A DNA stretch of 64,000 bases from CAZPUS01 sp964589825. Its GTDB lineage: Bacteria > Fibrobacterota > Chitinivibrionia > Chitinivibrionales > WJKA01. The DNA lies in contig CAZPUS010000005.1 of assembly GCA_964589825.1 (NCBI GenBank), positions 1-64,000 of the forward strand. The letters are read 5' to 3'. Position 1 is the first letter of the stretch, and every line of letters begins with the position of its first letter. The position numbers and the translations under genes were made by a program. Positions 54,462-63,590 of this stretch are shown piece after piece. The notes below the pieces were generated by a model. It saw nothing but the letters and a program-made list of their open reading frames with translations. It was not told the origin of the DNA and made no database searches.

Positions 54462-55745
54462 ATGGGAAAAAATGTCGTTGTTGCCCAGTCGGGCGGACCA
54501 TCACCGGTTATCAACAATTCACTGCGGGGTATTATCGAGACCTGCAAGCGCTTTCCGCAGACTTTCGGGACGATTTACGGGGGCTGGCACGGAATAGAAG
54601 GAGTGCTGTATGAGGAGCTTATCGATCTTTCGGCACAGGAGGAAGAAGAAATTGCGCTGCTTCGTACGACCCCGGCTGCCGGAAGTATAGGTACCTGCAG
54701 GTATAAGTTGAAGGACAAACATGCCGAGGATTTCGACCGTGTGATAGAGGTGTTCAAAAAGCACGATGTCGGCTATTTCTTTTATATCGGCGGCAATGAT
54801 TCACAGCATACTGCATTTCGTGTGAGTGAGCTCGCAAAAGAAAAGGGGCTCGATCTCGTCGCCACGGGTGTACCCAAAACGATCGACAACGACGTGGGAG
54901 ACAGCGAGTTCTCGCTTATTGATCATACCCCCGGTTACGGGAGTGTGGCACGATACTGGTCGCATATCGTTCAGAATGCAAACGAGGAAAATATGGGCTC
55001 GTCTCCGGCCGATCCGGTACTCGTGGTGCAGGCAATGGGAAGAAAGATAGGTTTTATACCGGCGGCAGCCCGTCTGGCGGATGAAAACCGGCAAATGCCG
55101 TTGCAGATTTACATGAAAGAGTCGGACGTTACCCTGGAGCAGTTGTGTGACAATGTCAACGATCAGCTCGCAAGGGACAAACGGTGCGTGCTCGTCATAA
55201 GCGAAGGGTTCGATGTCGGCGATGTCGGAGAAGTAAAGGATTCCTTCGGTCATACGTCGTTTGGATCGAGCAAAGTGAGTGTGTTTCAGCACGTGGTCAA
55301 CTATCTCAACGAAAAGGGGATAAAGGCCCGCGGCTCGGCGCGCGGCCAGGTAATGGGAACCGATCAGCGCGATACCATGGTATATGCATCGACCATTGAC
55401 CTTGACGAAGCGTACAAAGTGGGCCAGAAAGCGGTCGATATCGCCCTCAACGAAGGTAACGGATGGATGGCGACAATTCTGCGCCAGCCCGGGATGATCT
55501 ACAATGTCAACTACGACAAGGTCCCCCTGGAGAAAGTAGCGCTGTCCGAGAGAACCTTTCCCGCATCCTGGATCGCCGAAAACCGCATCGACGTAACCGA
55601 TGAATTCATACGCTATGCCCGTCCTCTGATAGGTGAAGACTGGGTGAGTGTGCCCATGGTAAATGGTCGACAGCGCTTTGCCCGTTTCAAACCGATATTT
55701 GCAGAGAAAAAATGTGCCTTCTACACCCCGGATGCCTACAAGTAA
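54462..55745 (+). CDS. 6-phosphofructokinase, probably pyrophosphate-dependent
   Basis: A 427-residue phosphofructokinase. The donor site reads GGNDSQ (about residues 109-114) and the acceptor site PKTIDNDV near 137. Asp in GGND and Lys in PKTIDND, in place of the Gly found in ATP enzymes, mark the PPi-dependent class. MGRKIGF and SEGFDVGD follow as expected. It phosphorylates fructose 6-phosphate reversibly using pyrophosphate, typical of anaerobes that save ATP. It has a strong AAAGGAG site and precedes a HAD phosphatase by 56 bases, probably as one operon. Confidence 0.93.
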   Translation: MGKNVVVAQSGGPSPVINNSLRGIIETCKRFPQTFGTIYGGWHGIEGVLYEELIDLSAQEEEEIALLRTTPAAGSIGTCRYKLKDKHAEDFDRVIEVFKKHDVGYFFYIGGNDSQHTAFRVSELAKEKGLDLVATGVPKTIDNDVGDSEFSLIDHTPGYGSVARYWSHIVQNANEENMGSSPADPVLVVQAMGRKIGFIPAAARLADENRQMPLQIYMKESDVTLEQLCDNVNDQLARDKRCVLVISEGFDVGDVGEVKDSFGHTSFGSSKVSVFQHVVNYLNEKGIKARGSARGQVMGTDQRDTMVYASTIDLDEAYKVGQKAVDIALNEGNGWMATILRQPGMIYNVNYDKVPLEKVALSERTFPASWIAENRIDVTDEFIRYARPLIGEDWVSVPMVNGRQRFARFKPIFAEKKCAFYTPDAYK

Positions 55746-55801
55746 CACTTAATTGCAGTGCCGATATTTTAACCATTTATATAGAAAAGGAGTAGTGGAC
55801 T

Positions 55802-56692
55802 ATGTCTACCGACCCCCATCAGCAGCTTAAGGATCTGACTGCGCAAAACGATTTTTTCATTGGTATCGACTCGGACGGATGTGCATTCGATACCATGGAG
55901 ATAAAACACAAGGAGTGTTTCTGCCCCAATACAATTAAACACTGGAATCTGCAGGTAGTATCGAAATATGCCCGTGAGGCATGGGAATTCGTCAATCTCT
56001 ATTCAAAAACACGGGGGTGCAACCGGTTCCTCGCCCTGATTCGGGTACTCGATCTTTTACGCGAACGCGGCGAGGTCCAGGATCGCGGTGCACATATTCC
56101 CGAAGTGGATTCCCTGATCGAATGGACCGAAAAAGAGAGCAAACTGGGAAATCCCGCGCTGGAGAAATACGCGGCATCGGCAAAGGATCAGGTGATCGAT
56201 AACGCGCTTACCTGGTCAAAGGCGATCAATGCTTCGGTGGCGGACATGGTGCATGGTATTCCGCCGTTTCCACTGGTACGGGAGTCGCTGCAGAAGCTCA
56301 GCCAAAATGCGGACGCGGTCGTGGTCTCCTCCACACCGGTCGAGGCGCTTTCCAGAGAATGGAAGGAGAACGGAATCGACGCTTACGTAAACCTTATTGC
56401 AGGACAGGAACACGGCAAAAAGAGCGAGCATCTCGAGTTTGCGGCCAAAGGCAAATACGATGACGACAAGATTCTCATGATAGGTGACGCCCCGGGAGAT
56501 ATGAAGGCGGCAAAGAAGAACGGGGTGCTTTTTTATCCTATCAATCCGGGTGCGGAGGAGGCGTCATGGAAACGCTTCTACGACGAAGCGATGGATACAT
56601 TTTTCAATGGAGGATACGCCGGCGCATATGAGCAGCAGCTGATCGACGAATTCGAAAAGCATCTGCCCGAAAATCCACCCTGGAAGGCATAA
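55802..56692 (+). CDS. HAD-superfamily hydrolase
   Basis: A 296-residue phosphatase-like protein. HAD motif I is IDSDGCAFDTM (residues about 23-33; the first Asp is the nucleophile), motif II VVSSTP near 178, Lys in EHGKKSEHL, and motif IV ILMIGDAPGDM near 222. A helical cap (45-150) lies between motifs I and II. The cap and DSDGCxFDTM variant are seen in a group found beside sugar-utilisation genes; the substrate is not known. A terminator follows at 56722. It is likely co-transcribed with the phosphofructokinase. Confidence 0.85.
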   Translation: MSTDPHQQLKDLTAQNDFFIGIDSDGCAFDTMEIKHKECFCPNTIKHWNLQVVSKYAREAWEFVNLYSKTRGCNRFLALIRVLDLLRERGEVQDRGAHIPEVDSLIEWTEKESKLGNPALEKYAASAKDQVIDNALTWSKAINASVADMVHGIPPFPLVRESLQKLSQNADAVVVSSTPVEALSREWKENGIDAYVNLIAGQEHGKKSEHLEFAAKGKYDDDKILMIGDAPGDMKAAKKNGVLFYPINPGAEEASWKRFYDEAMDTFFNGGYAGAYEQQLIDEFEKHLPENPPWKA

Positions 56693-56721
56693 GCAGGCAG
56701 CGGAGAAAAATATGGAATCGT

Positions 56722-56768
56722 ATCCCGGTTTTTTGTGGTGCAAAGCAGCCCAAAGGCCGGGATTTTTG
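56722..56768 (+). terminator. Terminator after the phosphofructokinase-HAD unit
   Basis: ATCCCGG and CCGGGAT pair across a 28-base loop and are followed by TTTTGTTTTT. The stem is perfect but the loop is long. Confidence 0.55.
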
Positions 56769-56887
56769 TTTTTGCTGCAGCTCGCGATCAAAAATGGTCC
56801 GTGCGATTGTTTCGCACAAAAGAGCCGTACTGTATTCGGTTATACAGATGAAAATGTGCAGTAAGAGATTGTACCGTGCAGAAAAAA

Positions 56888-56962
56888 TGGCAGTCCCGAG
56901 GGGGATCGAACCCCTGTTGCAGGAATGAAAATCCTGAGTCCTAACCACTGGACGACGGGACC
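56888..56962 (-). tRNA. tRNA-Glu (anticodon TTC)
   Basis: The minus strand folds as a standard cloverleaf: acceptor GGTCCCG/CGGGACT (first pair G-T), anticodon stem CAGGA/TCCTG with loop TTTTCAT giving anticodon TTC, and T arm AGGGGTTCGATCCCCCT. The 3' CCA (56888-56890) is encoded in the DNA and is followed directly by six T residues that can serve as terminator. Confidence 0.97.
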
Positions 56963-56981
56963 GTCACATTTATGGGGTGTA

Positions 56982-57010
56982 AAAATAGTAAATTTATACG
57001 CAAAGCGCAA
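56982..57010 (-). promoter_or_regulatory. Possible promoter of tRNA-Glu
   Basis: On the minus strand TTGCGC (57005-57010) and TATTTT (56982-56987) are 17 bases apart, about 20 bases before the tRNA 5' end. Confidence 0.4.
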
Positions 57011-57347
57011 ATTTTAAATGTATATTTTCAGCCTTTTCCGGAGAAATGACGTATGCAGTTACCCGCACTGCGAGAACATACACAGGCGCACCTGTGTCCA
57101 ACTACGGGAAGAGGCTGAGCAGCCCGAATCATCGTTTTGTCGGATACCGCGGCCCGCCGGATACTTATATGATCGAGGCGATATTGTATACCAAATCGGG
57201 TGAAATCAGTATCACTGTGATGGCGGTTAAACACCATACGAAAAAAAAACAGGCCGACGGGCGGCTGAAGAAGAGAAGCCGCAGAACGTTTTGGCGCTGT
57301 CTGCATTAAACCGGTCTCTTGTTTCAGATTAAAAAAGATTTCAGAAT
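57011..57347. other. Intergenic region with one doubtful small frame
   Basis: A plus-strand frame of 87 codons at 57046-57309 begins after GGAG, but its product (MTYAVTRTARTYTGAPVSN and a Lys/Arg-rich end) has no recognisable domain. I treat the stretch as non-coding or uncertain. Confidence 0.35.
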
Positions 57348-58196
57348 ATGAACTATCGTGTCGTCATTATCGTACCACCAGGCTATTCACATGCCTCCTG
57401 TTTTCTTGAGCTTGCCTATTGTATTAAAAGTTCGTTCGTATCACTGGGCCACTCGTGTGATATCGCGGTCAACGATATGAGTCCCTCGGGTATAAATGTC
57501 GTGCTCGGTTATCATCTGCTCCGGTCGGGTGACTATCTTCGTTCGTATAACTATATAGCCTATCAGCTGGAGCAACTTGGTAAAAATGCGGCGTCTCTGC
57601 AGCCAAACACCGAAGCGGTACTGCGCACTGCCTCCGCGGTGTGGGATTTTTCTCATGACAATATCGATTATCTGAATAAACGGGGCATTCAGGCACATTA
57701 TCTGCCGCCAGGGTATCATGAAAATTTGTGTCAGATACCGGTGCGGGATGAAAATGATAAGGATATTGATCTGTTATTTTACGGGACACTTGGACAGCGA
57801 CGAAAAAAAATTCTGCAGCAGCTGGCGGGTTATGACGCGTACAGACTTGAAACGCTTTTCGGGGTATATGGCAAAAAGCGGGATGAGTATATTGCCCGGG
57901 CAAGAATAGTACTGAATATCCATCACTACGAAACGAAGCTTTTCGAAGCGGTGCGAATATCCTACCTTCTCAATAACGGTTGTTTCGTGCTTTCCGAAGA
58001 GGCGGATTTCAATCCCTATGATGATGTGGGATTGGCAAGTGTGGGGTACGAATCAATTCCCCGGCAGGCTCTCTACTGGCTCGAAAACCCCTTACACCGC
58101 CAGCGTGTCGCGCAGCGCAATCGTGCCCGTTTTCAACAGCATTACTACATGCCACGGCTCATGGAACCGGTGATAGCTAAAATGTCCGACAGTTGA
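57348..58196 (+). CDS. CgeB-like glycosyltransferase family protein
   Basis: A 282-residue protein. The C-terminal half matches the CgeB/glycosyltransferase group-1-like domain: DIDLLFYGTLGQRRKKILQQLAG, ARIVLNIHHYETKLFEAVRISYLLNNGCFVLSEEAD, and YWLENPLHRQRVAQRNRARF. The N-terminal half is a Rossmann-like region. The acidic Glu in KLFEAVR is at the usual donor-binding place. The acceptor is unknown. It is convergent with the tex-like gene, with a gap of 3 bases. Confidence 0.78.
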   Translation: MNYRVVIIVPPGYSHASCFLELAYCIKSSFVSLGHSCDIAVNDMSPSGINVVLGYHLLRSGDYLRSYNYIAYQLEQLGKNAASLQPNTEAVLRTASAVWDFSHDNIDYLNKRGIQAHYLPPGYHENLCQIPVRDENDKDIDLLFYGTLGQRRKKILQQLAGYDAYRLETLFGVYGKKRDEYIARARIVLNIHHYETKLFEAVRISYLLNNGCFVLSEEADFNPYDDVGLASVGYESIPRQALYWLENPLHRQRVAQRNRARFQQHYYMPRLMEPVIAKMSDS

Positions 58197-58199
58197 GAA

Positions 58200-60374
58200 T
58201 CAACGTGTTTTGAAGTGTTGTGCCAGTGTGTCGAGTTGCCCTTTTGACGCTTTCACCTTTGGTGCAAGATTACCCATATCCTTCATGGAGAGGGATATAC
58301 GCTTTTTTTCCGGCTGTATCTTGACGATTCGGACATTGATGATATCACGTACCGATACGACCTGTTCAGGGACCTCTACGTATTGATCGGCAAGCTGGGA
58401 TATGTGAATGAGTCCGTCGTATTCGGCATTAATATCGACAAACACACCGAATTTGGTGATATTGGTAACCACGCCGGTCACGACCGTTCCTTCACTCAGC
58501 TCTGAGAGCGTCTTGCGTCTGCTGCGGCGTGCAGCATCTTTGAGCAGAAAGTTTTTTCCGGTCCGAAGGTGTGGTATCAGTGCATTCTGAACGTAACTCT
58601 CCTCGAGGTAGTTGGAGGCCTCGTAGGAACTGAGCGCCTCTGGAGTGTTGATAAGCGCGGTCGTGGTAATGTCCATCTGTGCACATATCTCTTCTACCCA
58701 TGAGAAGTTGTCGGGATGGACGCGCGTATAATCAAGAGGATTGTCCGAATCCGGAAACAGCAGCCAGCCGGCAATATTGCGGTACATAACATGCGATATC
58801 CCCTCAAGCGATGCCATCTCCGCTTTTGACGAGAGACCGTGATCGGTAATCGCGGCATGGATTTTTTCAGCGGCCTCTTCCTGGATGCATGGAAGCCATA
58901 GTAATGACTGTACACTGCATTTGCGGGTATCGAGACCGTCTTTGAGTATTAGTGCTCTTGCCTTGTTGTCCACAAGCCCGTAAATATGATCCGAAGCCAC
59001 CATATTCTGCAGCGGATGAAGCGGAAAAAATTCAATACCGATCTGTTGCATTACAGGAATAGGTCTGCAATGGGTTATCCCTGAGGCGAATGCCTTTCTC
59101 ATAGGTGTTTCGAGATCACCATACCTGGTATTCATCCAATTCGATTCGGCGATTTTTGACAGTGACTGACGTGAAACCTTTGTTTCGGTGATTTCGACAT
59201 CCTGGGCACTGATCTGTTCTGCAATCGACGTGATCTCTTTGAGCGTCTCTCCGCTTGCGGTTATAAGAAATGTCGAAGGACGATGGCGGTTGTAAAACTG
59301 GGAAAGACGCGATTTAAGCGAGCTGTTTTTATCGGTACGATTGATGGTAGAAGCTCCAAGAAAATTACCCTGTCTGTCAAGTGCGGTCAACGCGATCGCG
59401 TTATTGTCCTGCTGAAAAATCGCGACAATACGCTGTGTGGAGTCATGCTGTCCGGCTATTTCTTCAAGTTCCTTGGCGATTTCCTCGAGCAGATCCTTTT
59501 CATGATCAATTTTAAGAATTTCCTTGATCTGCTTTTCTACAAGGGAGTGAAGATTCTTATTCCAGCATTCTTCTATGGCTTCGATCATGATGTGGGTGCC
59601 ATAGCTTTCGGGATCCTCTATAAGGTGTTCCTTCAGCAATTCCACGATGCTGAAGAGATTAACCGAAATTTTTAGTTTGATCGCTCCTTCGCCCTCTTTA
59701 CTGAGCAGGTTAAGAAGCTCATGGGTGGGAATTTCGTCGAGTCTCACCTGATTCTCTATATACGATTTGAACTCGCTTTCATATTTCTTTTTGGGTTGCA
59801 CTTCGATGTAGCCGTCATCGAGAGTGAATTCCCTGGCAAGGGTACGCACCGTCTCGTTGCGCGCGATGGCATCGACAATGATGTCACGAACTCCTTCCAG
59901 GATCATATCTGCAGACGCAAGGGCGGAATTTGACGAATCCACCAGGGCGGCGGCGTCCTCCTCGGGTTCCTGTTCGAGCTCCTGATTGAGCAGTTTGTCC
60001 GCGAGATCTCCCAGGCCTTTGTCGCGTGCTTTTTGCGCTTTGCTGCGCGGGTTAACGCGAAACTGCGCAATCATGTCGTCGAGTTCACAAGAATTGGTTA
60101 CCTCGTCGATTGCGCGTTCCACCTCAGCGGTGAGAAGCTGTGATTTTTTCAGCGCGTTTTTGAGGCGTTTTCGTTTGGGCCCCAGAGCCGCCATGCGATC
60201 GAGGAACGCATACACGCTGTAGGTACCTGCATAGTCGAGTTCGGTGTTGACATCAGGATGGTATTCGGACAGGTAGAGTACAGAATCACCATCTGTATAC
60301 GCAGTACACAGATGTGCTGCACATGAAGTCGAAATATTCCAGTCCTGGGCGATTTTGTCCGAGAAATGATCCAT
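58200..60374 (-). CDS. Divergent Tex-family RNA-binding protein with S1 domain
   Basis: A 724-residue protein of Tex-like length. The N-terminal helical region keeps recognisable elements (KNALKKSQLLTAEVERAIDEV; KAQKARDKGLGDLADKL). The central region keeps FPLHPLQNMVASDHIYGLV and a helix-hairpin-helix-like section. The C-terminal S1 domain (about 635-710; GTVVTGVVTNITKFGVFVDINAEYDGLIHISQL) is well conserved. The YqgF/RNase H-like part has lost the usual DPG motif (VAIFQQDNNAIALTAL in its place). Tex acts in transcription and RNA handling. Confidence 0.8.
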   Translation of the reverse strand: MDHFSDKIAQDWNISTSCAAHLCTAYTDGDSVLYLSEYHPDVNTELDYAGTYSVYAFLDRMAALGPKRKRLKNALKKSQLLTAEVERAIDEVTNSCELDDMIAQFRVNPRSKAQKARDKGLGDLADKLLNQELEQEPEEDAAALVDSSNSALASADMILEGVRDIIVDAIARNETVRTLAREFTLDDGYIEVQPKKKYESEFKSYIENQVRLDEIPTHELLNLLSKEGEGAIKLKISVNLFSIVELLKEHLIEDPESYGTHIMIEAIEECWNKNLHSLVEKQIKEILKIDHEKDLLEEIAKELEEIAGQHDSTQRIVAIFQQDNNAIALTALDRQGNFLGASTINRTDKNSSLKSRLSQFYNRHRPSTFLITASGETLKEITSIAEQISAQDVEITETKVSRQSLSKIAESNWMNTRYGDLETPMRKAFASGITHCRPIPVMQQIGIEFFPLHPLQNMVASDHIYGLVDNKARALILKDGLDTRKCSVQSLLWLPCIQEEAAEKIHAAITDHGLSSKAEMASLEGISHVMYRNIAGWLLFPDSDNPLDYTRVHPDNFSWVEEICAQMDITTTALINTPEALSSYEASNYLEESYVQNALIPHLRTGKNFLLKDAARRSRRKTLSELSEGTVVTGVVTNITKFGVFVDINAEYDGLIHISQLADQYVEVPEQVVSVRDIINVRIVKIQPEKKRISLSMKDMGNLAPKVKASKGQLDTLAQHFKTR

Positions 60375-60469
60375 AGGGTATTTTCGATACTGAAGATAAG
60401 AAAGTATTCAAAGATACTATTTGCCGGTTTTTAAAAGCAAGTCATAGGTGAATGCCGTGATGCGGCCGG

Positions 60470-61159
60470 TTACGAGAAATTTTCCGGATCGGTACGTTTC
60501 TTGTAAAAAGCGTCGATCATACGAATCGCTTCGACGGGGTCATCTATCTGATTGATGAGCGACATATCGTCGTCCGCGATATAGTCGTGCGCCAGCATCG
60601 TGGTGCGGATCCACTCGACCAGCCCTTTCCAGTACTCGCTTCCCATAAGCACGAGCGGCAGATTTTCGGTTTTGTGTGTCTGGATGAGTGTGAGTGTCTC
60701 GAAAAGCTCGTCGAGCGTGCCAAAGCCGCCCGGCATCACGATCACCGCTGCGGTATATTTTAAAAACATGACTTTGCGGATGAAAAAATAGCGAAAGTCG
60801 AGTCGTTGGGTAATGTAGGGATTGGGTTCCTGCTCGTGTGGCAGCTGGATGTTAAGGCCGATGGATACCCCACCCGCTTCGTGTGCACCTTTGTTCGCCG
60901 CTTCCATAAGTCCCGGTCCGCCGCCGGTGATTACGTTGAACCCATTCTGCACCGCGTTGCGTGCGGTTTGTTCAGTGAGTGCATAGTAACGGTGGTTATC
61001 GCGCTCACGGGCGGAGCCGAAGATGGTCACACACGGTCCATAGCGATATAGTTTTTCGAACGACTCGATAAATTCTGCCATAATGCGGAATACACGCCAC
61101 GATTCTTCATACGGAAAACGCTTTGCATTGTGGGTTGTATCGTTTTGTGGTGCACCCAT
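60470..61159 (-). CDS. LOG-family (TIGR00730-type) nucleotide-binding protein
   Basis: A 229-residue protein with the LOG signature: CVTIFGSARERDNH, VITGGGPGLMEAANKGAHEAGG and VIVMPGGFGTLDELFETLTLIQ. The PGGxGTxxE motif binds the phosphoribosyl group; many members cleave cytokinin riboside monophosphates or other nucleoside monophosphates. It is the longer subtype with an N-terminal extension (FPYEESWRVFRIMAEFIESFEKL). It appears monocistronic. Confidence 0.92.
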   Translation of the reverse strand: MGAPQNDTTHNAKRFPYEESWRVFRIMAEFIESFEKLYRYGPCVTIFGSARERDNHRYYALTEQTARNAVQNGFNVITGGGPGLMEAANKGAHEAGGVSIGLNIQLPHEQEPNPYITQRLDFRYFFIRKVMFLKYTAAVIVMPGGFGTLDELFETLTLIQTHKTENLPLVLMGSEYWKGLVEWIRTTMLAHDYIADDDMSLINQIDDPVEAIRMIDAFYKKRTDPENFS

Positions 61160-61368
61160 GGGGCAGGCCTTTCTGTGAATTTTGATAGATACGACACGTC
61201 ATTTCCGATGCGGATGTCGGTGCGGGACACACCTAAAAAAAACCGCACTGCGGGGCACGTATCATTAGTTCCATCCGTGCCTGAATACGCAAAAACGGTC
61301 GCAATACCGGCACGGCATTATTTTTACTGATATACTGCCAGAGCACAGCCGGCGTTATTCCCTGTTTT

Positions 61369-61989
61369 GTGAATGCATTGCAGCCGGTTCAGTGCGATTC
61401 CATAAAAATTAATTTTTGCAAACCCACGATGCATACTTGCATGTACACTGAAAACTGCTTTTCATTATCCCCCGGATGGCGGCGGCGGCTACAAAAGGCA
61501 TGCGGCAGTGAGCCTGGCGAGTTTCTTTATGTCAAGGTTGCCACACAGATGCTTTACGTGGTGCGTAATAGTGAATCCGTTCGGGAATTTGCGGTTTCGA
61601 CCTCCCGAAACGGAATTGGATCGCAGGACGGATCGTTGCGGACACCACCGGGAATTCATCGCATATACCGCAAGATCGGAGCGGGCGTGCCGCCGGGACG
61701 GATTTTCGAGAGCAGGTGCGATACCGGTATCGACTGCACATATGATCGTCACCAGAATTCGGAACGCCGACAGGTGCTCACCAGGATACTGTGGCTGCAG
61801 GGCTGTGAGCCGGGCCTTAACCGGGGTGAGGGGATCGATTCCCTCAGCAGGTATATTTATATTCACGGCACCAATAACGAAGAGAAGATCGGTACGCCGA
61901 ATTCTCACGGATGCATTACCATGAAAAACAACGAAGTAATTGAATTATTCGATATGGTGGAGGAGGGGTGTATTGTTATTATCGATTGA
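61369..61989 (+). CDS. L,D-transpeptidase (YkuD family)
   Basis: A protein of at most 206 residues. The YkuD domain (52-204) begins LYVKVATQMLYVVRN, and its active site is YIHGTNNEEKIGTPNSHGCITM with catalytic Cys near residue 180. These enzymes form 3-3 crosslinks in peptidoglycan or attach proteins to it. No signal peptide is evident from the GTG start at 61369 or from later in-frame ATG codons (61429, 61441), so either export is atypical or the start is uncertain. The end overlaps the Mur ligase gene by 17 bases. Confidence 0.88.
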   Translation: MNALQPVQCDSIKINFCKPTMHTCMYTENCFSLSPGWRRRLQKACGSEPGEFLYVKVATQMLYVVRNSESVREFAVSTSRNGIGSQDGSLRTPPGIHRIYRKIGAGVPPGRIFESRCDTGIDCTYDRHQNSERRQVLTRILWLQGCEPGLNRGEGIDSLSRYIYIHGTNNEEKIGTPNSHGCITMKNNEVIELFDMVEEGCIVIID

Positions 61990-63364
61990 CGGGGTGGAAT
62001 GTAAAAAGGTTCATTTTATCGGTATTTACGGAAGTGGGATGAGCGCGCTGGCGCAGTTTTTGTGTCAAAGCGGATGTGAGGTGACGGGCTCCGACCGCGG
62101 TATGGGCAATGCCGCCACCGAGCAAATACACTCATGTCTTTCTGGTGCGGGATGTCGAATATACCCCCAGGATGCAACGGTACCCGACAGCTCACACGAT
62201 GCGTGTATAGTATCAACCGCGATCGAGGAGTCGATTCCGGATGTGCAGAAGGCAAATGAGCTGCGCATACCGCTTTTTCACCGCTCGCGTCTTCTCGGGG
62301 CCATCGCACATCAAACCAGAATGATTGCGGTTGCGGGTACAAGCGGTAAATCGAGTGTGAGTGCAATGATACTGGAGATACTTATGCAAGCAGGGCTCGA
62401 TCCGTCGTTTATTGCCGGTGCACGTACAAAAGCGCTTATTGAACGGGGAGTCTACGGTAATGCGTGGAAAGGAGAATCGGATATACTCATCGCCGAAGCG
62501 GATGAAAGCGATGGGTCGCTCGTCAATTACGAGCCATATCTGAGTGTTATTCTGAATCTATCAAAAGATCATAAATCGGTCGATGAAGTCCGGCGTATGT
62601 TTCATGCACTGCAGCGAAATTCGTCTGCGTGTATAGTCAACAGGGACGATCCGGGGCTCGATGAGATAAATGCCGATGCGGCATTCGGCACAGGAGAGAC
62701 CGTTACGTACCGTATCGGCGATGTGGGATGCCGCTCCCTGGCATGCGAATTTACGTTTAACGGTGATCCCTGCCGTCTTGCAATGCCCGGGAGGCATAAT
62801 GTCTACAACTTTTCTGCCGCCGCCGCAGTGTGCGAGCGGCTCGGGATTGCACGTTCACAGGTGCTTTCCGCCGCTTCGCGGATGCAGGGGGTAAAACGGC
62901 GTTTCGAGATACGGTATGCGTCGAGCCGTGGCACGGTTATTGACGACTATGCGCATAATCCCGCCAAAATCGCCGCTGCGCTGCAGGCGGCACAGAAAAT
63001 ATCGAAACGGGTGATTGCGCTCTTTCAGCCGCACGGATTTAAACCTCTGGAATTTTTTCGTGACGAGTTGATTGACTGCCTGCGCAGATATGTGCGTACA
63101 GACGATGTCGTGATACTCCTTCCGGTCTATTATGCGGGCGGTACGGCCCCAAAGCGTATCCACTCAGCTGACATAGCGGGCGCACTGGAGGATGCACCGT
63201 TCGACATATGCAGCGTCTCCTCCCGTGACGAATGCAGCCGTTGTGTGCAACGTATCTTCAGAGAGGCGGATACGCTTTTGCTTATGGGTGCTCGTGATCC
63301 CTCGCTTTCCTCCTATGCCGAAGAGCTGACAGGGATCGTCCGTACACGCCTTACTTCTGCTTAG
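61973..63364 (+). CDS. Mur ligase family protein (MurC/Mpl-like)
   Basis: A protein of 463 residues. The start is set at TTG 61973, 6 bases after AGGAGG, giving the typical N-terminus KVHFIGIYGSGMSALAQFL. The ATP loop reads AVAGTSGKSSVSAM near residue 121 (canonical MurC has GTHGKTTT), followed by AEADESDGSLVNYEPYLSVILNLSKDHKS, GRHNVYNFSAAAAV and ALFQPHGFKPLEFF. This is a MurC/Mpl-like paralogue rather than a standard MurC; linking a UDP-MurNAc to an amino acid or recycled peptide is likely. It overlaps the L,D-transpeptidase gene. Confidence 0.8.
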   Translation: MLLSIDGVECKKVHFIGIYGSGMSALAQFLCQSGCEVTGSDRGMGNAATEQIHSCLSGAGCRIYPQDATVPDSSHDACIVSTAIEESIPDVQKANELRIPLFHRSRLLGAIAHQTRMIAVAGTSGKSSVSAMILEILMQAGLDPSFIAGARTKALIERGVYGNAWKGESDILIAEADESDGSLVNYEPYLSVILNLSKDHKSVDEVRRMFHALQRNSSACIVNRDDPGLDEINADAAFGTGETVTYRIGDVGCRSLACEFTFNGDPCRLAMPGRHNVYNFSAAAAVCERLGIARSQVLSAASRMQGVKRRFEIRYASSRGTVIDDYAHNPAKIAAALQAAQKISKRVIALFQPHGFKPLEFFRDELIDCLRRYVRTDDVVILLPVYYAGGTAPKRIHSADIAGALEDAPFDICSVSSRDECSRCVQRIFREADTLLLMGARDPSLSSYAEELTGIVRTRLTSA

Positions 63365-63461
63365 AAGCAGCGTCCGACGTTTTTTTCTTTTTCGGACGGC
63401 TTTTCCCGTAGCTTCCCGCGATTATCTTACCTTTTCTGGTACGGATATCACCTTTTCCCAT
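63351..63461 (-). CDS. Small ribosomal subunit protein bTHX
   Basis: A 36-residue, very basic peptide beginning MGKGDIRTRKGKIIAGSYGK and followed by SRPKKKK. This matches the bTHX (Thx) 30S protein family of about 26-40 residues, which sits in the head of the small subunit. AAAGGA lies 6 bases before the ATG. Its 3' end overlaps the end of the convergent Mur ligase gene by 14 bases. The C-terminal DAASKQK tail is longer than usual. Confidence 0.88.
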   Translation of the reverse strand: MGKGDIRTRKGKIIAGSYGKSRPKKKKTSDAASKQK

Positions 63462-63590
63462 ACAAGATCCTTTCGAAAATGGTTAACGCAGTATATATCC
63501 GCCGTGTGCGGATATGGTTGTTTCAGTGTTTGGGCGTAATCTATGCAAATAGTTACGTATGTTCCACGAATCTGTTCGTATCGGGCATCA

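Noticed and set aside
54801..55748. Long open frame of 315 codons opposite the phosphofructokinase gene
   Set aside because: It is the antisense shadow of a fully recognisable enzyme gene and its product has no domain.
57046..57309. 87-codon plus-strand frame before the CgeB-like gene
   Set aside because: It has a weak ribosome-binding site but no domain, and the Arg/Lys-rich end looks non-coding; kept only as part of the gap description.
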